A stretch of 64,000 bases of DNA from Micromonospora sp. MA102 (GTDB taxonomy: Bacteria; Actinomycetota; Actinomycetes; Mycobacteriales; Micromonosporaceae): the NCBI RefSeq assembly GCF_025460765.1, contig NZ_JAMWEG010000006.1, positions 124,001-188,000 of the forward strand, written 5' to 3'. Numbering within the stretch: the first letter of the stretch is position 1; every line of letters starts with the position of its first letter. Shown one piece after another: positions 9,088 to 19,147 of this stretch. Both the position numbers and the translations under genes were made by a program. The notes beneath the pieces are model-generated. The model saw only the letters and a program-made list of their open reading frames with translations, was not told where the DNA came from and searched no databases.

Positions 9088-10098
9088 GTGAAGAGAATGA
9101 GGACCCACCCGCCGTCCCGCAAGATCATCGCGGTGCTCGCCGCCGCGCTGCTCGCCACCGGCGTCGCAGCCTGCGGCAACAGCGACACGGGCGGCAGCGG
9201 CGGCAGCGGCGGCGACGACGGCACGATCACGCTCGGCTTCTCCCAGGTCGGCGCGGAGAGCGGGTGGCGCACGGCGAACACCACCTCGATCAAGGAGGCC
9301 GCGACCGAGGCCGGGATCGAGCTGAAGTTCGACGACGCGCAGCAGAAGCAGGAGAACCAGATCAAGGCCATCCGCAACTTCATCCAGCAGAAGGTCGACG
9401 TGATCGCCTTCTCGCCCAAGGTGGAGTCCGGCTGGGACACCGTGCTCAAGGAGGCCAAGGACGCCAAGATCCCGGTCATCCTCACCGACCGGGCGGTCGA
9501 CTCCGCCGACAAGTCCCTCTACAAGACCTTCCTCGGGTCGGACTTCGTGAAGGAAGGCCGGCTCGCCGGGGAGTGGCTGGTGGAGCAGGAGAAGGCGGCC
9601 ACCGGCCCGGTCAACATCGTCGAGCTGCAGGGTACGACCGGCTCGGCGCCGGCCAACGACCGGAAGAAGGGCTTCGCCGAGGCGATCGGGGCCAACCCGA
9701 ACCTCAAGATCATCGCTTCGCAGTCCGGTGACTTCACCCGCGCCGGCGGCAAGCAGGTGATGGAGCAGTTCCTGAAGGCCAACCCGAAGATCGACGTGCT
9801 CTTCGCGCACAACGACGACATGGGCCTGGGCGCGCTCGAGGCGATCACCGCGGCCGGGAAGGTGCCCGGCAAGGACATCAAGATCATCACCGTCGACGCG
9901 GTCAAGGACGGCATGCAGGCCCTCGCCGACGGCAAGTTCAACTTCATCGCCGAGTGCAGCCCGCTGCTCGGTCCCCAGCTGATGGACCTGGTCAAGAAGG
10001 TGAAGAACGGCGAGACGGTGCCGGCCCGGATCGAGACCCAGGAGACCACCTTCACCCAGGAGCAGGCCAAGGAGGCGCTGCCCAACCGCAAGTACTGA
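9088..10098 (+). CDS. Sugar ABC transporter substrate-binding lipoprotein (YtfQ/AraU-like)
   Basis: Periplasmic-binding-protein-like protein of 336 aa. A lipoprotein signal peptide ends in the lipobox LATGVAAC (C29), followed by a Gly/Ser linker and the type 1 sugar-binding fold (GFSQVGAESGWR, QENQIKAIRNFIQQKVDVI, FAHNDDMGLGALEAI). This sequence style is that of YtfQ, the galactofuranose-binding protein, and of the related AraU proteins of arabinose loci. GTG at 9088 is chosen for GAGGAG 7 bp upstream. It captures sugar outside the membrane and passes it to the two permeases. Between araD and araA the ligand is most likely L-arabinose, pyranose or furanose form unknown. Confidence 0.92.
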   Translation: MKRMRTHPPSRKIIAVLAAALLATGVAACGNSDTGGSGGSGGDDGTITLGFSQVGAESGWRTANTTSIKEAATEAGIELKFDDAQQKQENQIKAIRNFIQQKVDVIAFSPKVESGWDTVLKEAKDAKIPVILTDRAVDSADKSLYKTFLGSDFVKEGRLAGEWLVEQEKAATGPVNIVELQGTTGSAPANDRKKGFAEAIGANPNLKIIASQSGDFTRAGGKQVMEQFLKANPKIDVLFAHNDDMGLGALEAITAAGKVPGKDIKIITVDAVKDGMQALADGKFNFIAECSPLLGPQLMDLVKKVKNGETVPARIETQETTFTQEQAKEALPNRKY

Positions 10099-10137
10099 CC
10101 GGACCGGGGGGATTCACCCCCTCGACATCCGACGCGG

Positions 10138-10160
10138 CGGCCGGGCCCGAGGCCCGGCCG
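10138..10160. terminator. Hairpin between binding-protein and ATPase genes
   Basis: Perfect 10-bp arms (CGGCCGGGCC and its complement) with a CGA loop. Such hairpins after binding-protein genes typically cause partial termination or mRNA stabilisation so that the binding protein is made in excess of the membrane components. That role is inferred. Confidence 0.5.
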
Positions 10161-10254
10161 GCGCGCAGGCCCGAACGACCGGGCCTGTGATCGACCCGAG
10201 CGGGCCGCGTACACCGCGCGCCTTCCGCACGAACCGCAGGAAAGGTCCGATGGC

Positions 10255-11796
10255 ATGACAGGGAGCCATCCAGTCCTGACAATGACGGGGATCAGCAAGT
10301 CCTTCCCCGGGGTACGCGCGCTCGACAACGTGGACTTCCGCCTCTTCCCCGGCGAGGTGCACGCGCTGATGGGCGAGAACGGCGCCGGCAAGTCCACCCT
10401 CATCAAGGTGCTGACCGGGGTCTACGGCACCGACCACGGCACCGTCACGCTCGGTGGTGAGCAGGTGTCGTTCAACGGTCCGATGCAGGCCACCGCCGCC
10501 GGGGTGAGCACCGTCTTCCAGGAGGTCAACCTCTGCACCAACCTCTCGGTGGCGGAGAACATCTTCATCGGGCGGGAACCGCGCCGGCTGGGCGCGGTCC
10601 GGTGGGCGGAGATGCGCCGCCGGGCTCGGGCCCTGCTCAAGCGGCTCGACCTGGACATCGACGTCAACGCGCAGCTCGGCAGCTACTCGCTGGCCGTGCA
10701 GCAGATGGTGGCGATCGCGCGCGCCATCGACATCAAGGCCCGGGTCCTGGTGCTGGACGAGCCGACCTCCAGCCTCGACGCGGGTGAGGTCGCGCAGCTG
10801 TTCCGGGTGATGCGGCAGCTGCGCGACGACGGCATCGCGATCCTCTTCGTCACCCACTTCCTCGACCAGGTCTACGGCATCGCCGACCGGATCACCGTGC
10901 TGCGCAACGGCCAGCTCGTCGGCGAGTACGCGACGAGCGAGCTTCCTCAGCTCAGCCTGGTGGAGAAGATGATCGGCAAAGAACTGCAGGTCCTGGAGCG
11001 CCTCGACGAGCAGTCCCGGCACGACGTCGCGGCGCCGGCAGCCGGCGCGCCGCTGCTCGACGTACGCGAGCTGGGACGGCGCTCGGCGGTGGCGCCCTTC
11101 AGTCTGACCGTCCACGAGGGGGAGGTGGTCGGCCTCGCCGGCCTGCTCGGCTCGGGGCGTACCGAGGTGGCGCGGCTGCTGTTCGGCGCCGATCGCGCCG
11201 ACCACGGCAGCGTCCTGGTGCACGGCTCGCCCGCGTCGTTGCGGACCCCGGCGGCCGCCATTGGCCACGGCTTCGGCTTCTCCTCGGAGAACCGGCGAGC
11301 CGAGGGCATCATCGCGGAGCTGACCGTGCGGGAGAACATCATCCTCGCCCTGCAGGCCGCCCGGGGCTGGCTCCGGCCGATTCCTCGGCGCCGTCAGGAC
11401 GAGCTGGTCGAGCGGTACGTGCGGGCCCTGAGCATCCGACCGGCGGACCCCGACATCCCGGTCGGCAACCTCTCCGGCGGCAATCAGCAGAAGGTGCTGC
11501 TCGCGCGTTGGCTCATCACCGAGCCGCGCCTGCTGATCCTCGATGAGCCGACCCGGGGCATCGACATCGGGGCGAAGACCGAGATCCAGCGGCTGGTCGC
11601 GCAGCTTTCCGACGGCGGAATGGCAGTGCTGTTCGTCTCCGCCGAACTCGAGGAGGTGCTCCGTCTCAGCCACAAGATCGCCGTGATGCGTGACCGGGAG
11701 ATGGTCACGCAGCTGAACAACGACCAGAGCGTGGACGCCGACCGGATCATGCAGCACATCGCGGCCGGCGCGGGGCACGAGGGGGTGCCGTCATGA
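10255..11796 (+). CDS. Sugar ABC transporter ATP-binding protein (YtfR/AraV-like)
   Basis: Double-domain ATPase of 513 aa, the standard length for sugar importers of the CUT2 class. The N-terminal domain has Walker A GENGAGKST (near residue 42), a degenerate signature SLAVQQMVAIARAI and Walker B VLVLDEPTSSLD. The C-terminal domain has the altered Walker A GLLGSGRTE lacking the lysine, typical of CUT2 proteins, and signature LSGGNQQKV with LLILDEPTRGID. ATG at 10255 follows AGGAAAGG. Its stop overlaps the first permease by 4 bp. Confidence 0.94.
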   Translation: MTGSHPVLTMTGISKSFPGVRALDNVDFRLFPGEVHALMGENGAGKSTLIKVLTGVYGTDHGTVTLGGEQVSFNGPMQATAAGVSTVFQEVNLCTNLSVAENIFIGREPRRLGAVRWAEMRRRARALLKRLDLDIDVNAQLGSYSLAVQQMVAIARAIDIKARVLVLDEPTSSLDAGEVAQLFRVMRQLRDDGIAILFVTHFLDQVYGIADRITVLRNGQLVGEYATSELPQLSLVEKMIGKELQVLERLDEQSRHDVAAPAAGAPLLDVRELGRRSAVAPFSLTVHEGEVVGLAGLLGSGRTEVARLLFGADRADHGSVLVHGSPASLRTPAAAIGHGFGFSSENRRAEGIIAELTVRENIILALQAARGWLRPIPRRRQDELVERYVRALSIRPADPDIPVGNLSGGNQQKVLLARWLITEPRLLILDEPTRGIDIGAKTEIQRLVAQLSDGGMAVLFVSAELEEVLRLSHKIAVMRDREMVTQLNNDQSVDADRIMQHIAAGAGHEGVPS

Positions 11797-12859
11797 GTGA
11801 CCGAATGGCCCGCTACCGGGCGCTGACGACCCACCGGCTCTTCTGGCCGGTCGTCGTCCTCGTCCTCATGCTGGCCGCCAACACCGTCTACCGACCGGGC
11901 TTCCTCTCGGTGCAGATGAGGGACGGTCACCTGTACGGCAGCCTGATCGACATCCTCCGGCTGAGCGCGCCGCTGATCCTGGTCGCGCTCGGCATGACGC
12001 TGGTGATCGCCACCGGCGGCATCGACCTGTCGGTCGGCTCGCTCTGCGCGATCAGCGGCGCCATCGCCTGCCTCTACATCAGCCGGCAGCCCGACCAGAA
12101 CAGCCTCGGCGGCGTGCTGACCGCGCTGGCCCTGGCGCTGGGGGCGGCCCTGGTGCTCGGTGCGTGGAACGGCGTCCTGGTCGCCGTCATCGGCATCCAG
12201 CCGATCATCGCCACGCTGATCCTCATGGTCGCCGGCCGGGGTCTGGCCCAGCTGATCACCGAGGGGCAGATCCTGACGATCAACTCCGGTCCGTACAAGG
12301 CGATCGGCGTCGGTCACCTGCTGACGCTGCCGCTGGCCATCTTCCTGGCCCTCGCCGCGGCCCTGGTCATCGCCGCGGTGACCCGGCGAACCGCCCTCGG
12401 CATGATCATCGAGTCGGTCGGTGGCAACGCCCAGGCCAGCCGCCTGGCCGGTATCCGCTCCGGGCGGATCACGTTCCTCGTCTACGTGATCAGCGCGGTC
12501 TGTGCCGCGATCGCCGGCTTCATGATGACGGCCAACGTGTCCAGCGCCGACGGTAACGCCGCCGGCCTCTGGGTCGAACTCGACGCGATCCTCGCCGTGG
12601 TCATCGGCGGCACCTCGCTCGCCGGTGGCCGGTTCTCCCTGAGCGGCACCATCCTCGGCGCGCTGCTCATCCAGACCCTCACCACCACGGTGTACGCCAT
12701 GAACATCTCGCCCCAGACGTCCCTGCTGTTCAAGGCGGTCGTGGTCATCGCGGTCTGCCTCATCCAGGCACCGGGCTTCCGGGCCCGGTTCGCCCGGCGC
12801 CGGGCCCCGGCGGACGCCGCCGTCCCTGCCACGGAACAGCCGAAGGAGCAGGTGCCCGC

Positions 12860-12863
<4 letters not shown>
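11793..12863 (+). CDS. Sugar ABC transporter permease (YtfT/AraW-like)
   Basis: Integral membrane protein of 356 aa, BPD_transp_2/RbsC family, with eight to ten hydrophobic helices. The CUT2 motif [18 protein letters not shown] and the cytoplasmic-loop region [16 protein letters not shown] are visible, and [20 protein letters not shown] is the conserved C-terminal block. It forms the translocation pore with the following permease. Both ends overlap neighbours by 4 bp. The short charged C-terminal tail after RRAPADAAV is not conserved in the family. Confidence 0.93.
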
Positions 12864-13849
<986 letters not shown>

Positions 13850-13875
13850 CCGACCAACTCGCGGAAGGCAACTCC

Positions 13876-15378
13876 ATGGCATCGCACGCTGAGCCCGAGA
13901 TCTGGTTCCTGACCGGCAGCCAGGCCATGTACGGCGAGGACACCCTTCGCCAGGTGGCCGACCAGTCGCGGCAGATCGCGGCGGCGCTCGACGGCTCGCC
14001 GCACATCCCCGCCCGGGTCGTCTGGAAACCGGTCCTGACCACCAGCGGCGACATCCTGCGGGTCTGCCGGGAAGCCGCCGCGCACGGGGCCGTCGGCGTG
14101 ATCGCCTGGATGCACACCTTCTCACCGGCGAAGATGTGGATCGCCGGCCTGGACGCGCTGCGGACGCCGCTGCTGCACCTGCACACCCAGGCCAACGTCC
14201 TGCTGCCCTGGGACGAGATCGACATGGACTTCATGAACCTCAACCAGGCCGCACACGGCGACCGGGAGTTCGGCTTCATCCAGACCCGCCTCGGGGTGGC
14301 CCGCAAGACCGTCGCCGGGCACGTCAGCGACCCTCGCGTGGTGTCCCGGGTGGGCGCCTGGGCGCGGGCGGCGATCGGCTGGTCGGCCATGCGGTCGCTG
14401 CGGCTGGCCCGCTTCGGCGACAACATGCGCGACGTGGCGGTGACCGAGGGCGACAAGGTGGAGGCGGAGCTGCGCTTCGGTGTCTCCGTGAACACCTACG
14501 GGGTCAACGACCTCGTCCACGCCGTCGGCGAGGTCACCGACGCGCGGGTGGACGACCTGGTCAAGGAGTACGACGACAGCTACCGGCTGGTGCCCGAGCT
14601 GCGCACCGGCGGCGACCGCCACGAGTCCCTGCGCTACGCCGCCCGGCTGGAGCTGGGCCTGCGGGCCTTCCTCGACGCCGGCGGGTTCCGTGCCTTCACC
14701 ACCAACTTCGAGGACCTCGGCGGGCTGCGCCAGCTGCCCGGCATCGCGGTGCAACGCCTCATGGCCGACGGCTACGGCTTCGGCGGCGAGGGCGACTGGA
14801 AGACGTCGGTCCTGGTGCACACCCTCAAGGCGATGGCGGTCGGGGTCGACGGCGGCACCTCGTTCATGGAGGACTACACGTACGACCTCACCCCGGGCCG
14901 GGAACTGGTCCTCGGCGCGCACATGCTGGAGGTGTGCCCGAGCATCGCCGCGGACACGCCCTCCGCCGAGATCCACCCGTTGAGCATCGGCGGGCGGGAG
15001 GACCCGGTCCGGCTGGTCTTCGACGCGGCGCCCGGCCCGGCGGTCGTGCTGGGCCTGGCCGACATGGGGGAGCGGTTCCGGCTCGTCGCCAACGAGGTCG
15101 ACGTGGTGACGCCGCCACATCCGCTGCGCCGGCTGCCGGTCGCCCGGGCCGTCTGGCGTCCCCGCCCGCACCTGGCCGGTTCCGCCGAGGCGTGGATCAC
15201 CGCCGGGGCCCCGCACCACACCGTGCTCTCACAGGCTGTGGGGGTGGAGGAGCTGCACGACCTGGCCGAGATGAGCCGTACCGAACTGGTCGTCATCGAC
15301 GCCGACACGAACCCGCGCCGCTTCGCCGAGGAGATCCGCTGGAATCAGGCGTACTACCGGCTCGCCCGGGGGCTCTGA
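13876..15378 (+). CDS. araA: L-arabinose isomerase
   Basis: Protein of 500 aa, exactly the usual AraA length. It interconverts L-arabinose and L-ribulose using Mn2+ in the cytoplasm. Visible family blocks are [15 protein letters not shown] at the N-terminus, [12 protein letters not shown] and [30 protein letters not shown]. The metal-site residues fall in [18 protein letters not shown] and [11 protein letters not shown]. The ATG at 13876 follows GGAAGG at 13863-13868. It is the last gene of the arabinose operon and is followed by a strong palindromic terminator shared with the convergent GH62 gene. Confidence 0.96.
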   Translation: MASHAEPEIWFLTGSQAMYGEDTLRQVADQSRQIAAALDGSPHIPARVVWKPVLTTSGDILRVCREAAAHGAVGVIAWMHTFSPAKMWIAGLDALRTPLLHLHTQANVLLPWDEIDMDFMNLNQAAHGDREFGFIQTRLGVARKTVAGHVSDPRVVSRVGAWARAAIGWSAMRSLRLARFGDNMRDVAVTEGDKVEAELRFGVSVNTYGVNDLVHAVGEVTDARVDDLVKEYDDSYRLVPELRTGGDRHESLRYAARLELGLRAFLDAGGFRAFTTNFEDLGGLRQLPGIAVQRLMADGYGFGGEGDWKTSVLVHTLKAMAVGVDGGTSFMEDYTYDLTPGRELVLGAHMLEVCPSIAADTPSAEIHPLSIGGREDPVRLVFDAAPGPAVVLGLADMGERFRLVANEVDVVTPPHPLRRLPVARAVWRPRPHLAGSAEAWITAGAPHHTVLSQAVGVEELHDLAEMSRTELVVIDADTNPRRFAEEIRWNQAYYRLARGL

Positions 15379-15406
15379 ACCGACGGGCGGCCACCGGTAC
15401 CGGTGC

Positions 15407-15437
15407 GGCCCGGCCGGCGGTCACCGCCGGCCGGGCC
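15407..15437. terminator. Bidirectional terminator between araA and GH62 gene
   Basis: A perfect 14-bp GC-only inverted repeat with a 3-nt loop (TCA at 15421-15423) sits between the convergent araA and GH62 stops. No T tract is present on either side, as is common for actinobacterial terminators. Confidence 0.75.
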
Positions 15438-15450
15438 CGGTGCGCCGGGG

Positions 15451-16869
15451 TCAGCAGGTGGAGTTGGTCTGGGTGAGCAGGCCGAGCCGCCAGGGCAGGC
15501 TGTTGTAGTCGCCGCCGGCGGCGGGGTCCATGCCCTGGTAGAGGTAGCGCAGGTTGCACGGGTCGACGGGGAGGGTCTGGTCGTTGCCACTGCGGATCAT
15601 CTCACCGTGGCTGATGTCCCGGGTCCAGACGCCGCCGGGGAACGTGACGTTGTTGGCCCGGGCGAACGGGTTGCTCTCGGTGTCGGCCAGGGCGGTCCAC
15701 GGTCCGACGACGGCCGGGGCGGTCCAGGAGCGGAAGTACCGGCGCCCGTCGCTGCCGATCGCCTCGACGAGCAGCAGGTACCGGTCGCCGACCCGGTAGA
15801 CGTTGGACGCTTCGAACAGCCGGTTGCGGTCGCTGTCCTGCATGGCGATGACCGTGTCGGTCATGCCGTTGGGGAAGTTCGCCAGCGTCGTCCGGGACCG
15901 GTACAGGTGCCCGTTGTCGTCGGAGGAGAACAGGTAGCAGTCGGTGCTGTCGCAGATCACCCACATGTCGACCCAGTAGCCGTTGCCGATGTTCTGCTGG
16001 ATGATGTCCGGCATCGACGGGTAGAAGTTCTTCGGCGCGCTCCACCCGGCCGGGTTGCCGATGTCGGGGTTGGTGGAGTACGACGCGTTGCCGGTCTGGT
16101 AGACGAGGTACCACAGCCGCTGTGGCGCGAAGTAGAACACCTGTGGGGCGGCGCGGTAGCCGGCGCCGATCGGGGTCTGGTCGAGGTAGGTGAACGGGGC
16201 CGCGGCGGCCTGGGACCAGTCGGTGAAGCTCGTGTAGACCAGGTTGTAGCCGTCGGCCTTCGCGGTGCTGGCGAAGACGTGGTAGCGGCCGTTGTGGTAC
16301 ACGACCGAGGGGTCCTTGATCCCGGCGATGCCGCGGCCGTCGTTCTTCGGGCCGATGAGCACGCCGCTGGAGTTCCACCGGAAGGTGCTCGGCAGGTTGC
16401 CGGTGGGCGGCGGTGAACTGGGCGGCGGTGTCGTGGTGGGCGGCGGAGTGGTCGTGCCGCCCGTGCAGGTGGTGCCGTTGAGCGTGAAGCTGGTCGGCGC
16501 GGGGTTGCTCCCCGTCCACGAGCCGTTGAATCCGAACGACACGCCGGCGTTGGTCCCGATGCTCGCGTTGTAACTGGCGTTCGACGCCCGCACCTGGCCT
16601 CCGCTCTGCGTGATGGCGGCGTTCCAGTACTGGGTGACCTGCTGCCCGGCCGCGTAGCTCCAGGTGAGCGTCCAGCCGTTGACCGGGTCGCCGAGGTTGG
16701 TCACGGTGACGCCGGCGTTGAAGCCGCCGGGCCACTGCGAGGACACCTGGTAGGTGACCGAGCAGCCGGCGGCGGCCGCGTCGGCGGGCAGGGGCACGGT
16801 CGCGGCGGCGGTGATCAGGCCCGCGGTGGCCGCGAGCGTCGCCGCCCGGACTGTCCACGTGGTGCGCAT
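15451..16869 (-). CDS. Secreted GH62 alpha-L-arabinofuranosidase with CBM2
   Basis: Secreted protein of 472 aa. A signal peptide (residues 1-33) is followed by a CBM2 cellulose/xylan-binding domain (about 34-138, CSVTYQVSSQWPGGFNAGV to a closing Cys) and a Pro/Thr linker (139-158). The GH62 catalytic domain runs from about 160 to the end (STFRWNSSGVLIGPKND). Motifs are GIKDPSVVYHNGRYHVFAST with the probable catalytic-base Asp, DMWVICDSTDCYLFSSDDNGHLYRS and LFEASNVYRV. GH62 enzymes remove single L-arabinofuranosyl side chains from arabinoxylan or arabinan. The upstream promoter carries a LacI-type operator. Confidence 0.93.
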   Translation of the reverse strand: MRTTWTVRAATLAATAGLITAAATVPLPADAAAAGCSVTYQVSSQWPGGFNAGVTVTNLGDPVNGWTLTWSYAAGQQVTQYWNAAITQSGGQVRASNASYNASIGTNAGVSFGFNGSWTGSNPAPTSFTLNGTTCTGGTTTPPPTTTPPPSSPPPTGNLPSTFRWNSSGVLIGPKNDGRGIAGIKDPSVVYHNGRYHVFASTAKADGYNLVYTSFTDWSQAAAAPFTYLDQTPIGAGYRAAPQVFYFAPQRLWYLVYQTGNASYSTNPDIGNPAGWSAPKNFYPSMPDIIQQNIGNGYWVDMWVICDSTDCYLFSSDDNGHLYRSRTTLANFPNGMTDTVIAMQDSDRNRLFEASNVYRVGDRYLLLVEAIGSDGRRYFRSWTAPAVVGPWTALADTESNPFARANNVTFPGGVWTRDISHGEMIRSGNDQTLPVDPCNLRYLYQGMDPAAGGDYNSLPWRLGLLTQTNSTC

Positions 16870-17361
16870 GGAGGATCCTTCCGGTGGTGGGGTGCCGGCC
16901 CGGGCGGCGAGAGAGGGGAAGCGCTGGCGGGGAGCTGCGCCCTCGGGTGCGTGGCCGGTCCACCGCCGCCGCCACCGCCCCGGTTCGGCCGGTACGGCCG
17001 TGCCGGGGCGGTTCGATGGCGGGGTGGGGGCCGGTGCCGGTGCCGCTCACCACACGTCGACCCGGAGGTGTCCGGTGCCCTTCGACGGCCGGTGCTCCCG
17101 AGCGGGGCGCTGCCCTCGGCTCCTGAGCGCCGAACATAGCATGTTATCGATAACAGCCTCAAGGCTGGACCTTCTACCGGGCCGGCCTTCGTGCTCCGCC
17201 GAACTGACGACTGGTACGCGAGCAGTGACATCGACCGATTGACCCTGACCGATGTCTAAAGGCTCCTGGCGTCCATGCGCCGACTCGCCGTCGTCCCATC
17301 GATGACGCTTTCCCGCACACCAATTGATGGCATGGCGGGCTGACCCGTGCCCGGCCGCGGG
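16870..17361. other. Intergenic region between GH62 and GH43 genes
   Basis: About 490 bp between two minus-strand genes. It contains a promoter with embedded operator at 17133-17162 (annotated separately), implying a 5' leader of roughly 250 nt for the GH62 mRNA. A GGAT-rich segment just before the GH62 ATG provides the ribosome binding site. The open frames in this stretch have no family resemblance and are judged noncoding. Confidence 0.6.
17133..17162 (-). promoter_or_regulatory. GH62 promoter with operator in the spacer
   Basis: On the minus strand: -35 TTGAGG (17157-17162), 18-bp spacer, -10 TATGTT (17133-17138). The spacer contains the perfect palindrome TGTTATCGATAACA (17142-17155), matching the araB operators in the form TGTKANCGNTAACA. 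A LacI-family repressor bound here would occlude polymerase. Confidence 0.65.
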
Positions 17362-18747
17362 CTAGGCCCGGTTCCACCGCTGGTTGGCCCCGCCGTTGCA
17401 CGTCCACAGCTGGACCTTCGCCCCGTCGTTCGTGGCCTGGCCGTTGACATCCAGGCAGAGCCGGGACTGGACGCCGAGGACGGTGCCGTCGGCGGCGAGC
17501 ATCCACTTCTGGTTGTCGCCGCCGTTGCAGTCCCAGAGCACCACCGCCGTGCCCGCCGCGGTGCCCCGACCGTAGGCGTCCAGGCACTTGTTCCCGTACA
17601 CCCTCAGCTCGCCGGCCGGGCTCGGCGCGAAGGTCTGGTCCGCCGTGCCGGTGCAGGCCCGGATCTGCGCCGCCGCACCGTTGGCCGGCGAACCGTCGGC
17701 GATGCCCAGACAGCGACCGGACTGCGCTCCGACCAGCCGGGTGGCCGGCAGGGCAAGTGATCCGCTCGCCGTGTCGACGTCCCATGAGCTGAACCAGCTC
17801 AGCGCGGCGGTACCACCGGCGGTGAGGGTGATCGGCAGCCAGACCGGCAGCGAGGAGTTCAGGTCCGACGGGTTCCACCGGTCGCCGAGGTACACGTAGC
17901 TGGTCCCGGAGCTGCCGCTGACCGGCAGCAGGAACGACGTCTGCGAGTCGTAGGTGCGGCTGCCGGCCGGCGCCACGTTCCGGAACTCGTTCCACGGCCC
18001 CGCCGGCGACAGCGCCGTCGCGTACACGTTGTCGTTGGTCGACCACCCGGTCAGGTGCGAGGCCAGCAGAAAATAGCGATCACCGACCTTTGCCATCGCC
18101 GGCGACTCCAGGTCCGCGAGGACCGCGACCGGGCCGACCACGCTGGTGTAGTCGGCGGAGAGTCGGTCGATCCGCAGGCCGTGGTCGCGGTCCTCGGTGA
18201 GCAGGTATTCCGTGCCGTCGTCGTCCTTGAACAGGCCCAGGTCCCGGCTCAGGAAGCCGAGCGGCCGGCTGGAGCCCAGGTAGGTGTAGGGGCCGCACGG
18301 GGTGCTGCTGACCGCGACCCCGGCGCGCGCGTCCCCGTAGGAGCTGGAGTCGATGTGCATCCACATCACGTAGCGGCCGGTCGCGCTGTTGAAGACGACC
18401 TTCGGCCGCTCCACGATCCGTCCGGCGGAGAGATCCCCGCTGGCCTGCCGGGAGAGCGCGTCGGTCTGCCGGGTCCAATGCGCCAGGTCCGTCGAGGAGT
18501 AGCAGGCGACCGCCGTGAAGGTGGCACCCGCGCTCTTGTCCTCGCCCACCAGGTAGTAGGTGGAGCCGACCGTGAAGATGCCGGCGCCGTGTGCCTGCAG
18601 CCGCCGGCCGGCCGTGTCCGTCCATGGGGTGCCGGGCGTGATCGTGGCGGTGGCCGCGTGCGCGGGAGAACCGATCCCCACCACGGCGAGGGTGCCGGTC
18701 ACCGCCAGCACCAGTGCCAACAGGGTACGCCGGAGTCTCTGCTGCAT
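17362..18747 (-). CDS. Secreted GH43_24-like exo-beta-1,3-galactanase with CBM13
   Basis: Secreted protein of 461 aa. A signal peptide (residues 1-31) precedes a five-bladed GH43-type domain (about 35-330) and a C-terminal ricin-type CBM13 (about 335-461, with QSGRCLGIAD, GNKCLDAYG and SRLCLDVNG repeats). RIVERPKVVFNSATGRYVMWMHID, SRDLGLFKDDDGTEYLLTEDRD and DLESPAMAKVGDRYFLLASH match the subfamily that includes exo-beta-1,3-galactanases, which act on the backbone of arabinogalactan. Catalytic glutamates probably lie in VERPK and DLESPAM. The subfamily call is from remembered motifs, so another galactan- or arabinan-directed activity is possible. It is divergent from the CBM13-esterase gene. 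Confidence 0.82.
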   Translation of the reverse strand: MQQRLRRTLLALVLAVTGTLAVVGIGSPAHAATATITPGTPWTDTAGRRLQAHGAGIFTVGSTYYLVGEDKSAGATFTAVACYSSTDLAHWTRQTDALSRQASGDLSAGRIVERPKVVFNSATGRYVMWMHIDSSSYGDARAGVAVSSTPCGPYTYLGSSRPLGFLSRDLGLFKDDDGTEYLLTEDRDHGLRIDRLSADYTSVVGPVAVLADLESPAMAKVGDRYFLLASHLTGWSTNDNVYATALSPAGPWNEFRNVAPAGSRTYDSQTSFLLPVSGSSGTSYVYLGDRWNPSDLNSSLPVWLPITLTAGGTAALSWFSSWDVDTASGSLALPATRLVGAQSGRCLGIADGSPANGAAAQIRACTGTADQTFAPSPAGELRVYGNKCLDAYGRGTAAGTAVVLWDCNGGDNQKWMLAADGTVLGVQSRLCLDVNGQATNDGAKVQLWTCNGGANQRWNRA

Positions 18748-19147
18748 GACGTCTCCGAGGTTCGAGGGAATGCGCGCTGCCCGGTAACGCCAGCAGATTG
18801 CCAGAATCGTCAGACCAGTTCAAGAGGCAGGGAGCGCTATTGCGTCGACCACGGGCGGGGATCCGCCATAACACTTTTCCCATGAATCTGAAATAGATGC
18901 CTTTCATTGCGCAGGGCTCCTGTTATCGCTAACATCACCGCTGTCGGGCTGGGCGGAGGCTGGGAGCCGGGCGACCCCAGCGCCCGCTCGGCCCGGGCTG
19001 CCTGGCTCAGCGGAGCCGCCATCGACGGTCGCGAGCCGTACCCCGCATTGCTCGCAGGCCAGCCCGGCGTGCCGACGCCACCGGCGCCGACCCGCCGACC
19101 CGGCGCGGTCCTCCCACGGCGCGTGTCCCTCCGGAAAGGAGTGGTTG
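18748..19147. other. Divergent intergenic region, GH43 and esterase genes
   Basis: This 400-bp region serves both divergent genes. It holds the promoter with overlapping LacI-type operator at 18907-18935. Toward the GH43 gene, TTCATGGGAAAAGTGTTATGG on the minus strand looks AT-richer than its surroundings and may contain that gene's promoter, but no convincing -35/-10 pair was found. GGAAAGGAG at 19133-19141 is the esterase ribosome binding site. Confidence 0.5.
18907..18935 (+). promoter_or_regulatory. Esterase/GH127 promoter with LacI-type operator
   Basis: On the plus strand: weak -35 TTGCGC (18907-18912), 17-bp spacer, -10 TAACAT (18930-18935). TGTTATCGCTAACA (18921-18934) overlaps the spacer and -10 in the same arrangement as at araB. 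The same site could also act on the divergent GH43 gene. The -35 is poor, so the operator is the stronger call. Confidence 0.55.
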
